Positions 1 to 8,537 of a DNA stretch of 64,000 bases are shown piece by piece. Below the pieces are notes generated by a model, which made no database searches, was not told the origin of the DNA, and worked only from the letters and a program-made list of their open reading frames with translations. This stretch comes from Streptomyces sp. DH41 (GTDB taxonomy: Bacteria > Actinomycetota > Actinomycetes > Streptomycetales > Streptomycetaceae). Positions within the stretch are counted from its first letter, which is position 1; the number at the start of each line of letters is the position of its first letter. The position numbers were made by a program, and so were the translations under genes. The stretch is taken from NCBI RefSeq assembly GCF_029813785.1, contig NZ_JARVKY010000009.1, forward strand, positions 228,140 through 292,139, written 5' to 3'.

Positions 1-798
1 GCGCCCGCCCAGGTTGCCCTCGGTGCCGACCTCGCGGGCGACGCGGGTGACCTCGTCGGCGAAGGCGGAGAGCTGGTCGACCATCGTGTTGATGGTGTTC
101 TTCAGTTCGAGGATCTCGCCGCGGGCGTCCACGGTGATCTTCTGGGAGAGGTCGCCCTTGGCCACGGCGGTCGCCACCTGGGCGACGTTGCGGACCTGGT
201 TGGTCAGGTTGCCCGCCATGAAGTTCACCGAGTCGGTGAGGTCGCGCCACGTGCCCCGGACGCCCTGGACGTCGGCCTGGCCGCCGAGCCGCCCGTCGGT
301 GCCGACCTCGCGGGCGACGCGGGTGACCTCGTCGGCGAAGGCGGAGAGCTGGTCGACCATCGTGTTGATGGTGTTCTTGAGCTCGAGGATCTCGCCGCGG
401 GCGTCCACGTCGATCTTCTGCGACAGGTCGCCCTTGGCCACCGCCGTGGCGACCTGGGCGATGTCGCGGACCTGGGTGGTCAGGTTCCCGGCCATGGCGT
501 TGACCGAGTCCGTCAGGTCCGCCCAGGTACCCGAGACACCCGGCACCCGGGCCTGACCGCCGAGGGTCCCCTCGGTGCCGACCTCGCGGGCCACCCGGGT
601 GACCTCGGAGGTGAACACGGACAACTGGTCCACCATGCCGTTGAAGACCTTGGCGATGTCGCCCATCAGGCCGTCCGCCTCGTCCGGCAGACGGGTGCCG
701 AAATCGCCGTCCCGGACGGCCGTCAGGCCCGCGAGGAGGCGGCGCAACTCCTGGTCGCCCGGAACCGTGTCGACGGTCCCGGTGCTGTCGCTGGTCAT
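1..798 (-). CDS. Multi-HAMP signalling protein (sensor kinase), N-terminal part only
   Basis: This is the first 266 codons of a gene that runs off the left edge, so the C-terminal end is missing. The start is ATG at 798 (MTSDSTGTVDTVPG). A short leader is followed by near-identical HAMP modules of 92 residues; each contains FNGMVDQL or NTINTMVDQLSAF, then VTRVAREVGTEG and LTDSVNAMAGNLTTQVR. In Streptomyces this architecture belongs to very large cytoplasmic hybrid kinases with many HAMP repeats, GAF, HisKA, HATPase and receiver domains; only the HAMP part is visible, so the kinase is inferred. No membrane segment is seen before the first HAMP. Nearby RsbW-like genes suggest a role in stress signalling. 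Confidence 0.88.
   Translation of the reverse strand, partial: MTSDSTGTVDTVPGDQELRRLLAGLTAVRDGDFGTRLPDEADGLMGDIAKVFNGMVDQLSVFTSEVTRVAREVGTEGTLGGQARVPGVSGTWADLTDSVNAMAGNLTTQVRDIAQVATAVAKGDLSQKIDVDARGEILELKNTINTMVDQLSAFADEVTRVAREVGTDGRLGGQADVQGVRGTWRDLTDSVNFMAGNLTNQVRNVAQVATAVAKGDLSQKITVDARGEILELKNTINTMVDQLSAFADEVTRVAREVGTEGNLGGR
14..565 (-). repeat. 276-bp intragenic tandem repeat (HAMP modules)
   Basis: Two consecutive 276-bp units (92 codons) are almost identical at the DNA level; for example the block beginning cggtgccgacctcgcgggcg at 21 recurs at 297. They encode successive HAMP modules. The identity extends to third codon positions, which points to recent duplication or gene conversion rather than protein-level constraint alone. 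Confidence 0.85.
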
Positions 799-1176
799 GC
801 GCACCCTCGTTCCGCTCCCCAGGAGCCCTCGGACGTGAGGACTCGGAACCCCTCCGGACCCCTCGGGCGGTCCGGCCTGTCGTGCGTGCTTTTCCGCAGT
901 TCACGGATCTGCCCAAGGAGAAAAATACGTCAGAGGCTAACCCAGGTCCCGGGTGCGGACAAAGCGGGACCTCACCCGGTGGAGACCGGCGTCGCACGGA
1001 TCATGCCGCGCGCGCGGGCCCGTCCGGGGGCGCCCGGCCCGATCTCGCCGCCGCCGATCGGCCCACGAGGTCCGAATGCGGCGGCCCGCGCCGGGTATCT
1101 GCTGCTGTGGAGCCGGTCAGGCCCGTGGCATCCGCCCGGCCCCACAGCCGTCACCGACGCGGGAGGGAAGGACAAC
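799..1176. other. Divergent intergenic region, 378 bp
   Basis: This lies between the multi-HAMP gene (leftward) and the PRC-barrel gene (rightward). It contains an AT-richer patch around 916-932 (aaggagaaaaatacgtcag) that may belong to the leftward promoter, and a SigB-type promoter at 1074-1098 for the rightward gene. No convincing additional gene is seen. Confidence 0.6.
1074..1098 (+). promoter_or_regulatory. Candidate SigB-type promoter for the PRC-barrel gene
   Basis: -35 GAAT at 1074-1077, a 15-bp spacer and -10 GGGTAT at 1093-1098 match the Streptomyces SigB-group pattern GNNT-N14-16-GGGTAY. The predicted start site is near 1105, about 70 bases before the GTG at 1177. Confidence 0.55.
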
Positions 1177-1548
1177 GTGCCGATGGAGAGCATCTGGTCG
1201 TACACGGCGGGCAGCGGGTACGTGGCGGGACAGGACCTGACGGGCTGCACCGTCGTCGCGAGCGACGGCACCATCGGTCACGTGGACCGGCAGGCCGAAC
1301 ACTTCGGCATGCGGCACCTGGTCGTCGACACCGGCGTGTGGGTCTTCGGCCGGAGCGTGCTCGTGCCGGTCGGCATGGTCCGGGGCGTCGACCCCGAGGC
1401 CCGTACGGTCACGGTGGGCTGCACCAGGGCGCAGGTCAAGGACGCGCCCCGGTTCCGGACCGACAGCGAGACGATGGACCGGGAGTACCTGGCGTCCGTC
1501 GGCGACTACTACCACCGGCTGCCGCCGCGGGAGACCTCCGCGGACTGA
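1177..1548 (+). CDS. PRC-barrel domain protein
   Basis: 123 residues, GTG start chosen because GGAGGG lies 10 bases upstream (1162-1167). The first two-thirds match a PRC barrel: DLTGCTVVASDGTIGHVDRQ, then LVVDTGVWVFGRSVLVPVGMV and VTVGCTRAQVKDAP. PRC barrels are small beta domains found in ribosome-processing and photosynthetic proteins and in many actinobacterial stand-alone proteins of unknown role; these are often stress-induced. It is soluble and has no signal peptide. The following RsbW-like gene is 46 bp downstream on the same strand, so the two may be co-transcribed. The SigB-type promoter upstream supports a stress role, but the biochemical function is unknown. Confidence 0.82.
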   Translation: MPMESIWSYTAGSGYVAGQDLTGCTVVASDGTIGHVDRQAEHFGMRHLVVDTGVWVFGRSVLVPVGMVRGVDPEARTVTVGCTRAQVKDAPRFRTDSETMDREYLASVGDYYHRLPPRETSAD

Positions 1549-1594
1549 CCCGGCGCCGAACGACAGCACGGCGAACACCAGGGACACCACTGAC

Positions 1595-2062
1595 ATGGAA
1601 CCGACCGACCAGATCAGCACGGCCTCGTACGGCGCCACGCCCCCGGGCGTACCGGCGCCCGGCGGGCCGGCACCGGGCGCCGTGACCGGCGCGGCGACGG
1701 CACGCGCGTACGCGGAGTCGGTGGCGCGCGCGCAATGGGGGTCGGGCCGCGGGGTGCGGGAGGAGGACGTCATCGACCTGCTGCTCGTCGTCTCGGAACT
1801 GGTCACCAACGCGATCCGGCACGGCGACGGACTGGCCGGTTTCGAGGTCCGGCCCACCGGCGAGGGCATGTGGATCGCCGTTCACGACAACAACGGACTG
1901 GTGCCCCGGGCCGCGTACGCGTTCCCCACCAGGCACCACGGGAGCGGCTACGGATGGCCGCTCGTCGCCCGCCTGGCCCGCGACATCGACGTCGAGCGGC
2001 ACCAGGGAGGCGGAAAGACGATCAGCGTGCTGGTGCCCCTGCGCGACGCGGGCACCCCGTGA
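1595..2062 (+). CDS. RsbW-like ATP-binding protein (anti-sigma-type kinase)
   Basis: 155 residues with a Pro/Gly/Ala-rich N-terminus (about 1-35), then an HATPase fold. The N-box is LLLVVSELVTNAIRHGDG with Asn72, a degenerate ADP-binding DNNG is at 98-101, and the glycine-rich lid is GSGYGWPLV around 116-124. Proteins of this class are soluble serine kinases that bind sigma factors or anti-sigma antagonists; Streptomyces has dozens. The ribosome site before the ATG is weak, consistent with coupling to the PRC-barrel gene 46 bp upstream. The partner is not visible, although a SigB-family sigma gene lies at 18310. A convergent homologue follows at 2110. Confidence 0.85.
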   Translation: MEPTDQISTASYGATPPGVPAPGGPAPGAVTGAATARAYAESVARAQWGSGRGVREEDVIDLLLVVSELVTNAIRHGDGLAGFEVRPTGEGMWIAVHDNNGLVPRAAYAFPTRHHGSGYGWPLVARLARDIDVERHQGGGKTISVLVPLRDAGTP

Positions 2063-2109
2063 CCCGGACCGTCACCGGCTGACCCGGACCGTCACCGGTC
2101 CCCGGGCGG

Positions 2110-2544
2110 TCACCAGGGCAGGAAGACGTGGATGTCCTTGCCCCGCTCGCCGGTGACGACACTCACCTGGTCGGACAGGGTGTGGATCAGATGCCAGCCG
2201 ATACCGCCGCCGCCGCTGCTCGGATGGAAGGGGCGCGGCGCGGGCTCGGTCGTACTGGAGTCGTGCATCACCACGTGCACGCCGTCGAAGGTACGGCGCA
2301 GCCGCAGCTGGAACGGCCCCGGGGCGTACTGCACCGCGTTCGCCGCCAGCTCCGTGACGACGAGGAGTATGTCGTCCCAGTGCTCGGGCTGCGAGGGTGG
2401 TGACGCACGGGCCAGGTCGTAGAGGAACTCCTCCGCGACCAGACGTGCACCGGTCACATTGTGCAGCTCCCCGGTGAAGCTGGCGGTGCGGTTCGTGATC
2501 TCCTCGGAAGCCAGTGTCCTGTCCCAACGCGACTCGGCTGCCAT
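2110..2544 (-). CDS. RsbW-like ATP-binding protein (anti-sigma-type kinase)
   Basis: 144 residues, ATG with GGGAAGG just upstream. HATPase motifs are ILLVVTELAANAVQYAPG (Asn69), MHDSS (Asp95) and a very glycine-rich lid GGGGIGWHLI (111-120). It ends in HVFLPW, typical of these small kinases. It is convergent with the similar gene at 1595 (48 bp between stops) but clearly distinct in sequence, so not a recent tandem copy. The role is inferred to be phosphorylation or sequestration in a partner-switching pathway; a direct regulatory target cannot be read from the sequence. Confidence 0.85.
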   Translation of the reverse strand: MAAESRWDRTLASEEITNRTASFTGELHNVTGARLVAEEFLYDLARASPPSQPEHWDDILLVVTELAANAVQYAPGPFQLRLRRTFDGVHVVMHDSSTTEPAPRPFHPSSGGGGIGWHLIHTLSDQVSVVTGERGKDIHVFLPW

Positions 2545-2733
2545 TTCGCCTTCCCGGCCCGGAATCCGCCGGGCGTTGTCCCTTTTTCGCTTTCCCTTCG
2601 TCTGTAGTTCCCGTGCCGGCCGAGCCTACGCGCCTCGGTATGCCGGGCCGGGGCGCGGTGGCCAGGGGTGACAGGCCCGTGACCCGCGGCGAATTCCCCG
2701 GGAGGCACGGCGGTTTCGTGGTCGGCTCGCCGG

Positions 2734-4641
2734 TCACCGGAAGAACACGTTGTCCGAGTCCTCCCAGCCGGCCGGCTCCGCGGGCGGCGGCTGCGGCCGT
2801 CGGTGCGAGCGGGCCTCGTACATCGCGTCGATCTCGAAGGCGTAGGTCCGCACGATCTCGTCCCGCCGGAGTTTCATCGACGGTGTGAGCAGCCCGCCCG
2901 CCACGTCGAACGGAGTGGGCAGGACGCGGAAGACCCGGATGGACTCCGAGCGCGACACGGCGCTGTTGGCCGCGGCGACGGCCCGCGCGACCTCCTCCCG
3001 CAGGGCGTTCTCCTCGCGCGCCTCCCGGGCCGGGGCATCACCCTGCAGGGCCAGGCCCGCCCGCCAGTGCGTCAGGAAATCAGGGTCGAGCGTGAGCAGC
3101 GCGCCGACGCAGGGCCGGTTGTCGCCCACGACCACCGCCTGGTGGACGAGCGGGTGCATGCGCAGCCGCTGCTCCAGGGCGGCCGGGGCCACGCTCTTGC
3201 CGCCACTGGTGATGATGACGTCCTTCTTGCGACCCGTGATCGCCAGATAATTCTCGTCGTCCAGATGCCCGAGGTCCCCGGTGGCCAGCCAGCCGCCGCG
3301 CAGCACCGCACGGGTGGCTGCCTCGTCACCGACGTACCCCTGGAACAGCGACGGGCCGCGCACCAGGATCTCCCCGTCGTCGGCCACCCGGACCTCCATG
3401 CCGGGCAGCGGCTGCCCGACGGTGCCGGACTTCTCCCGGCCCAGCGGCTGCATCGTCAGCCCGCCGCTGGTCTCCGTCAGACCGTAGCCGTCGTGGACGT
3501 AGACGCCGATGCCCTCGTAGAAGAGGGACAGCTCGCGGCTGAGCGGCGAACCGCCCGACGTCGCGCGGCGTGCCCGGCCGCCCAGCGCGCTGCGCAGCCG
3601 GCAGTACACCGTCCGCTCGTACAGGGCGTGCTGGAGACGGAGGTCGAAACCGGGGCCCGGCCCCCTGCCCAGCCGCTGGCGTTCCAGCGCGGCGGCGAAG
3701 TCCCGCGCGGTGCCGGCGGCCCGCTCGAACAGCGCCCCGCGGCCCGCCTGCTGTGCGGTGCGCAGGAAATTCTTGTAGAGCTTCTCCAGGACCGAGGGGA
3801 CGGCGTAGAAGTACGTCGGGCGGAAGGAGCGCAGGGCCGAGGCCAGCGCCTCCTCGGTCATCGCGGGCTCGTGCCCCATGAGCAGCTCGCCCCGGACGCA
3901 CAGGCTCTGGATCATCAGCCCGTACACGTGGGAGAAGGGCAGGAAGGCGAGGACGGCGCCCTGCTCTCCCGCAGGCGCCACCGTGTGGCCCCAGCCCTCG
4001 AGCAGCGTGTCGCACGGGCCGGCCAGACTGCGGTGGCTCAGCGCGCAGCCCAGGGCGCGGCCGGACGTGCCCGAGGTGTAGGCGACGACCGCCGTGGAGT
4101 CCGGCAGCACGATGCGGCGCAGGGAGTCGACCGTGGCGAACGGGAGGAACTCACCACGCGCCACGAGCGTGTCCACCGCACCCGCGTCCAGCTGCCACAC
4201 ATGGCGCAGCGCCGGCAGCGAAGCGCACACCGAGCCGACGGTCATCACACTCTGCTCGTCCTCGACCACCACGGCCACGCAGCCCGCGTCCCGCAGGATC
4301 CACTCGACCTGGTCGCGCGAGGAGGTCGGATAGATCGGCACGACCTCGGCCCCCACCGCCCACAGCGCGTAGCTGAAGACCGTCCACTCGTACCGGGTGC
4401 GGGCCAGGATCGCCACGCGGTCCCCCGGCGAGATCCCGCACGCGATCAGCCCCTTGGCCAGGTCGACCACCTCGTCGCGGAACTCCACGGCCGTCACCTC
4501 CTGCCAGACGGCGGAGTCCGGGCCCCGGCGGCGGGCGAGCATCGGCAGCGCCGGCCTACGGGCAGCCGTCTCGAAGAGGCTGTCGGCGAGCCCCCCGGTC
4601 AGGGGCGGGACGGGCCGGGCAGCGAGAGCGAGGTCGCGCAT
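2734..4641 (-). CDS. Long-chain acyl-CoA synthetase / AMP-binding ligase
   Basis: 635 residues. I start it at ATG 4641 (MRDLALAARPVPPL), which has AGGAG 10 bases upstream; the frame stays open further upstream but without family similarity. Motifs: P-loop YTSGTSGRALG (188-198), DGYGLTETSGG, ATGDLGHLDDENYLAITGRKKD and a C-terminal PSMKLRRDEI that carries the probable catalytic lysine. It should adenylate a fatty acid and transfer it to CoA at the inner face of the membrane. In the P-loop the usual Pro-Lys of GTTGRPKG is Ala-Leu, a departure worth noting. It is transcribed alone, divergent from the DUF6480 gene. Confidence 0.9.
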   Translation of the reverse strand: MRDLALAARPVPPLTGGLADSLFETAARRPALPMLARRRGPDSAVWQEVTAVEFRDEVVDLAKGLIACGISPGDRVAILARTRYEWTVFSYALWAVGAEVVPIYPTSSRDQVEWILRDAGCVAVVVEDEQSVMTVGSVCASLPALRHVWQLDAGAVDTLVARGEFLPFATVDSLRRIVLPDSTAVVAYTSGTSGRALGCALSHRSLAGPCDTLLEGWGHTVAPAGEQGAVLAFLPFSHVYGLMIQSLCVRGELLMGHEPAMTEEALASALRSFRPTYFYAVPSVLEKLYKNFLRTAQQAGRGALFERAAGTARDFAAALERQRLGRGPGPGFDLRLQHALYERTVYCRLRSALGGRARRATSGGSPLSRELSLFYEGIGVYVHDGYGLTETSGGLTMQPLGREKSGTVGQPLPGMEVRVADDGEILVRGPSLFQGYVGDEAATRAVLRGGWLATGDLGHLDDENYLAITGRKKDVIITSGGKSVAPAALEQRLRMHPLVHQAVVVGDNRPCVGALLTLDPDFLTHWRAGLALQGDAPAREAREENALREEVARAVAAANSAVSRSESIRVFRVLPTPFDVAGGLLTPSMKLRRDEIVRTYAFEIDAMYEARSHRRPQPPPAEPAGWEDSDNVFFR

Positions 4642-4805
4642 GCGCTGGCTCCTGACGTGTACGGACGGTGGGCCCCACAGACGAGCACCGGCGAGCACCG
4701 CCGTCGGCTGTGCTCGGAATCTAGCCGAGCCGCAGGCGGCGGGGGGCCGGGACGGCAGAAGTGTTCCCGCCTGGTGATCTCGGCGGATCGGGGGACCCGT
4801 ACGGC

Positions 4806-5039
4806 ATGAGCTATACGAACCCCGACCCGGAACCCGAACGCACCACCGGACTGGAGCAGGGAGGCGGTGTGCCGCCCGGCGAGACCCCGCCTGCGGAGAG
4901 CAGCATGTCCGAGGCCGGCCCGTGGGAGGGGAACAATCCGCCCAAGGGCTGGGCCAAGGCACCCCTGGCCGTGATACTCGCCCTCGTGGCGCTCGTCGCG
5001 GCGGGCTTCCTGGGCTACGCCCTGGTCCTGATCCTCTGA
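4806..5039 (+). CDS. Small membrane protein, DUF6480 family
   Basis: 77 residues: an acidic, Pro/Gly-rich hydrophilic N-terminus (MSYTNPDPEPERTTGLEQGG) followed by one C-terminal transmembrane helix (about 53-77, LAVILALVALVAAGFLGYAL). This layout is the Streptomyces DUF6480 family, whose function is unknown. ATG chosen because it begins the family-typical MSYTNPDP. Convergent with the YbdK-type ligase 34 bp away. Confidence 0.8.
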   Translation: MSYTNPDPEPERTTGLEQGGGVPPGETPPAESSMSEAGPWEGNNPPKGWAKAPLAVILALVALVAAGFLGYALVLIL

Positions 5040-5072
5040 CGGGCCCCGGAAACGGTGACCCCGCGGGGCGTC

Positions 5073-6164
5073 TCAGGCCGCCTGAGTACGGCGTACGCAC
5101 TCGGTGACGACGTCCCGCAGGCTGCCGGTGCGCTCCAGCAGCTCGCGCTGCACCCGGGCGCCGTTGCCGTGCCGCAGCAGCTCCGCGGCGCCCTCCCGCA
5201 CCCGGTCGAGGTCGCCGTCGGCGGCCAGCGCCTCCCCGACGTGGTCCAGCAGGGCCCGTACGACCGTCTCGGCGGGCATCCGCCGCATCGTCGCGGGATG
5301 CAGCAGCTCCTCCGTCAGCCCCGACCGGGCGGCCCGCCAGGCCGCGAGGCGGAGCAGGCTCACGCTGTGCCCGGCCGGCTCCGCGCCCTCCCGCCACTCC
5401 CGCGCGGCCGTGTCGACCAGGGCGCGGGCGAGGGCGGCCACGACCACGGCCGTCCCGGAGTCCAGGCAGACGTCCGCGACCCGGAACTCGACCGTCGGGT
5501 AGCGCTGGGACAGCCGGACGTCGAAGTAGATCATCCCGTCGTCGAGGATCGTGCCGGTGGCGAGCATGTCCGCGACCCGGCGGTGATAGGTCTCCGCCGA
5601 ACCGAACAGCTCCGTCGGACCGGCCGACGGCCAGCGCTGCCAGACCCGGCTGCGATAGCTGCTGTACGCCGAGTCCCTGCCCTGCCAGAAGGGGGAGTTC
5701 GCGCTCAGCGCGGCCAGCACCGGCAGCCAGGGCCGCACCCGGTCGATGACCGCGACGCCCTCCTCGTCGGACTCCACGGAGACGTGCACGTGGCAGCCGA
5801 GGACGAGCTGTTCGTGGACCACCACGCCGTACTGGTCGGCCATCCACTGGTAGCGGCGGTTCACGCCGACCGACGGGCTGACCGGCAGCGGCGACGTGGC
5901 GAGCGCGGCCACGGCGCAGCCGATCCCCCCGGCGTGCCGCCCGGCCTCCTCACGGCAGCGGACGATCTCCGCGTGCAGCCGCTCCATGTCCGCCTGCGGA
6001 TGCGTCGCGAACTCGAGCATCTGCTCGTGCAGTTCCTTCTCGAACACGTCCTGTTCGGCATCGTCCAGCGAGGCCCGGGCGAGCACGGCGGCGGACAGGG
6101 CCCGCGGCTCGCCGGTCTCGGGGTCGACCAGGAGGAGCTCCTCCTCCACTCCGACGGTGCGCAC
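5073..6164 (-). CDS. Carboxylate-amine ligase, YbdK family (glutamate-cysteine ligase-like)
   Basis: 363 residues, ATG start, begins RTVGVEEELLLVDPETGE, the conserved N-terminal signature of GCS2/YbdK proteins. Further conserved blocks include HEQMLEFATHP, GCHVHVSVES and TVEFRVADVCLDS with an Arg-containing substrate pocket. YbdK proteins have weak gamma-glutamylcysteine ligase activity in vitro. Actinobacteria make mycothiol rather than glutathione, so the natural substrate is uncertain. It is upstream of, and on the same strand as, the glg genes, but 147 bp of non-coding sequence separate it from the end of glgB. Confidence 0.85.
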   Translation of the reverse strand: MRTVGVEEELLLVDPETGEPRALSAAVLARASLDDAEQDVFEKELHEQMLEFATHPQADMERLHAEIVRCREEAGRHAGGIGCAVAALATSPLPVSPSVGVNRRYQWMADQYGVVVHEQLVLGCHVHVSVESDEEGVAVIDRVRPWLPVLAALSANSPFWQGRDSAYSSYRSRVWQRWPSAGPTELFGSAETYHRRVADMLATGTILDDGMIYFDVRLSQRYPTVEFRVADVCLDSGTAVVVAALARALVDTAAREWREGAEPAGHSVSLLRLAAWRAARSGLTEELLHPATMRRMPAETVVRALLDHVGEALAADGDLDRVREGAAELLRHGNGARVQRELLERTGSLRDVVTECVRRTQAA

Positions 6165-6311
6165 GTGATGCCGCCTTTCTGTGGGCCCGGCCGCGGCGAC
6201 GACGAGGTCTTCTCGGTTCTGGGACCACCGGGGACGAGGTCTCCCCGGTCCGTCCCAGGCCCACCGACTGCCCCGGGAGGGCGGCCGGACACCTGGTCGC
6301 GCCGCCGCGCC

Positions 6312-8534
6312 TCACAGGGCGTACGGCATCAGCCACACCGTGGCCAGGGGCGGGAGCGTGATCCGGATGCTCCCGTCCTCCGGCTTGACGGGGTCGGGAC
6401 AGGTCACGCCGGAGCCGCCGTACTCCTCGGCGTCCGTGTTGAGGACCTCCTGCCAGGCGGTGACGTCGTCGCCGACCGCGAGCCCGTACTCGTGGCGGAC
6501 GACCGGGGAGAAGTTCGACACCGCCAGCAGCGGAGTGCCGTCCGTGTCGAACCGCAGGAACGCGAAGACGTTGTCCTCGGCCGCGTCCACCGCGACCCAG
6601 CGGAATCCGGCCGGATCGGTGTCGCGCCGCCACAGGGCCGGGGTCCGCCCGTAGCGGGTGTTGAGGTCGCGCACCAGATCCTGGATGCCGCGGTGGTCCG
6701 CGGCGGAGTGGTACCCCTCGTCGAGCAGCCACCACTCGGGGCCCTGCTTCTCCGACCATTCGGCGCCCTGCGCGAACTCCTGCCCCATGAACAGCAGCTG
6801 CTTGCCCGGGTGCGCCCACATGAAGCCGAGGTAGGCGCGGACGTTGGCCCGCCGCTGCCACCAGTCGCCCGGCATCTTCGACACCAGCGCCTGCTTGCCG
6901 TGCACCACCTCGTCGTGCGAGATCGGCAGGACGTAGTTCTCGCTGTACGCGTACACCATCGAGAAGGTCATCTCGTGGTGGTGGTACCTGCGGTGCACCG
7001 GCTCGTGGGCGGCGTACTCCAGCGAGTCGTGCATCCAGCCCATGTTCCACTTCAGGCCGAAGCCGAGCCCGCCGGTGTCGGTGGGCCGGGTCACCCCGCC
7101 CCACGCGGTCGACTCCTCGGCGATCGTCACCACGCCGGGGCAGCGCCGGTAGACGGTCGCGTTCATCTCCTGGAGGAACGCCATGGCCGCCAGGTCCTCC
7201 CGGCCGCCGTACTGGTTGGGCTCCCACTGGCCCGAGTCGCGCGAGTAGTCCAGGTAGAGCATCGAGGCGACCGCGTCGACGCGCAGCCCGTCGATGTGGA
7301 ACTCCTCGCACCAGTACACCGCGTTCGCCACGAGGAAGTTGCGCACCTCGGTCCGCGCGAAGTCGAAGGTGTACGTCCCCCAGTCCGGGTGCTCCGCGCG
7401 CCGGGAGTCCCCGGGTTCGTACAGCGGGTCCCCGTCGAACCGGGCCAGCGCCCAGTCGTCCTTCGGGAAGTGCGCCGGCACCCAGTCCATGATGACGCCG
7501 ATCCCCGCCCGGTGCAGGGCGTCGACCAGGTACCGGAAGTCGTCGGGCGAGCCGAGGCGCGCGGTCGGCGCGTAGAAGCCGGTGACCTGGTAGCCCCAGG
7601 ACGGGCCGTAGGGGTGCTCGGCGACCGGCATCAGCTCGACATGGGTGAAGCCCAGGTCCCGGACGTAGGCGGGCAGCTCATCGGCCAGCTCGCGGTAGGT
7701 CAGCCCCGGCCGCCAGGACGGCAGGTGTACCTCGTACACCGAGAACGGCGCCTCGTGCACGGGCGTGTCGGCGCGGGTCCGCATCCACTCCCGGTCGCCC
7801 CACTCGTAGTGCGAGGCCGTCACCACGGACGCCGTGTTCGGGGGCTCCTCGGCGGCCCGGGCCATCGGGTCGGCCTTGAGGACCCGGTGCCCGTACCGCG
7901 AGTGGACCTCGAACTTGTACCGGGTGCCCTCACCGACGCCCGGCAGGAACAGCTCCCACACCCCGGACGAACCGAGCGAGCGCATCGGGAACGCCGTGCC
8001 GTCCCAGTGGCTGAAGTCGGTGGCGACCCGCACCCCCTGGGCGTTCGGCGCCCACACCGTGAACCGGGTGCCGGCGACGCCCGCGTGGGTCATCGGCTCC
8101 GCGCCGAGGGCCTGCCACAGCTGCTCGTGCCGGCCCTCGGCGATCAGGTGCAGGTCGAGGTCGCCGAGTGCGGGCAGGAAGCGGTACGGGTCGTGCGTCT
8201 CGTGCTCGCCCTCCTCGTAGGCCACGACGAGGGTGTACGCGGGGATCTCCGCCAGCGGCAGGACCCCGGAGAAGAGGCCGTCCTCCTCCGACACGAGGGC
8301 GTGGCGCTCGCCGTCGACGACCACGCTCACCCCGCGGGCGAAGGGACGCAGCGCCCGGAAGGCGATGCCGCCGGGCACCGGGTGGGAGCCGAGCAGGGCG
8401 TGCGGGTCGTGGTGGGCGCCCGCCAGCAGGCGCCCCCGGTCGGTGGGGTCGAGGGGCGGGGCGGCCCCGCACGCACCGGGTGTGGGCGGGACGGGACCGG
8501 ACGGCTCGGGGAGCGAGGTGTCGCGGAGGGCCAC
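6312..8534 (-). CDS. glgB: 1,4-alpha-glucan branching enzyme
   Basis: 740 residues, GTG start preceded by GGAGACTGACCC, four bases after the pep2 stop. An N-terminal CBM48-type beta domain is followed by a GH13 barrel. Catalytic residues: Asp420 in GLRVDAVASM, Glu473 in TIAEEST and Asp541 in ISHDEVVHGK. It introduces alpha-1,6 branches into the alpha-1,4 glucan that GlgE builds from maltose-1-phosphate. The first about 30 residues are Pro-rich and likely disordered. It is the last gene of the pathway operon, after glgE, treS and pep2. Confidence 0.97.
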   Translation of the reverse strand: MALRDTSLPEPSGPVPPTPGACGAAPPLDPTDRGRLLAGAHHDPHALLGSHPVPGGIAFRALRPFARGVSVVVDGERHALVSEEDGLFSGVLPLAEIPAYTLVVAYEEGEHETHDPYRFLPALGDLDLHLIAEGRHEQLWQALGAEPMTHAGVAGTRFTVWAPNAQGVRVATDFSHWDGTAFPMRSLGSSGVWELFLPGVGEGTRYKFEVHSRYGHRVLKADPMARAAEEPPNTASVVTASHYEWGDREWMRTRADTPVHEAPFSVYEVHLPSWRPGLTYRELADELPAYVRDLGFTHVELMPVAEHPYGPSWGYQVTGFYAPTARLGSPDDFRYLVDALHRAGIGVIMDWVPAHFPKDDWALARFDGDPLYEPGDSRRAEHPDWGTYTFDFARTEVRNFLVANAVYWCEEFHIDGLRVDAVASMLYLDYSRDSGQWEPNQYGGREDLAAMAFLQEMNATVYRRCPGVVTIAEESTAWGGVTRPTDTGGLGFGLKWNMGWMHDSLEYAAHEPVHRRYHHHEMTFSMVYAYSENYVLPISHDEVVHGKQALVSKMPGDWWQRRANVRAYLGFMWAHPGKQLLFMGQEFAQGAEWSEKQGPEWWLLDEGYHSAADHRGIQDLVRDLNTRYGRTPALWRRDTDPAGFRWVAVDAAEDNVFAFLRFDTDGTPLLAVSNFSPVVRHEYGLAVGDDVTAWQEVLNTDAEEYGGSGVTCPDPVKPEDGSIRITLPPLATVWLMPYAL

Positions 8535-8537
8535 GGG

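Noticed and set aside
4642..5847. Extension of the acyl-CoA ligase frame upstream to 5847
   Set aside because: The extension overlaps the DUF6480 and YbdK-type genes, shows no similarity, and ATG 4641 has a good ribosome site.
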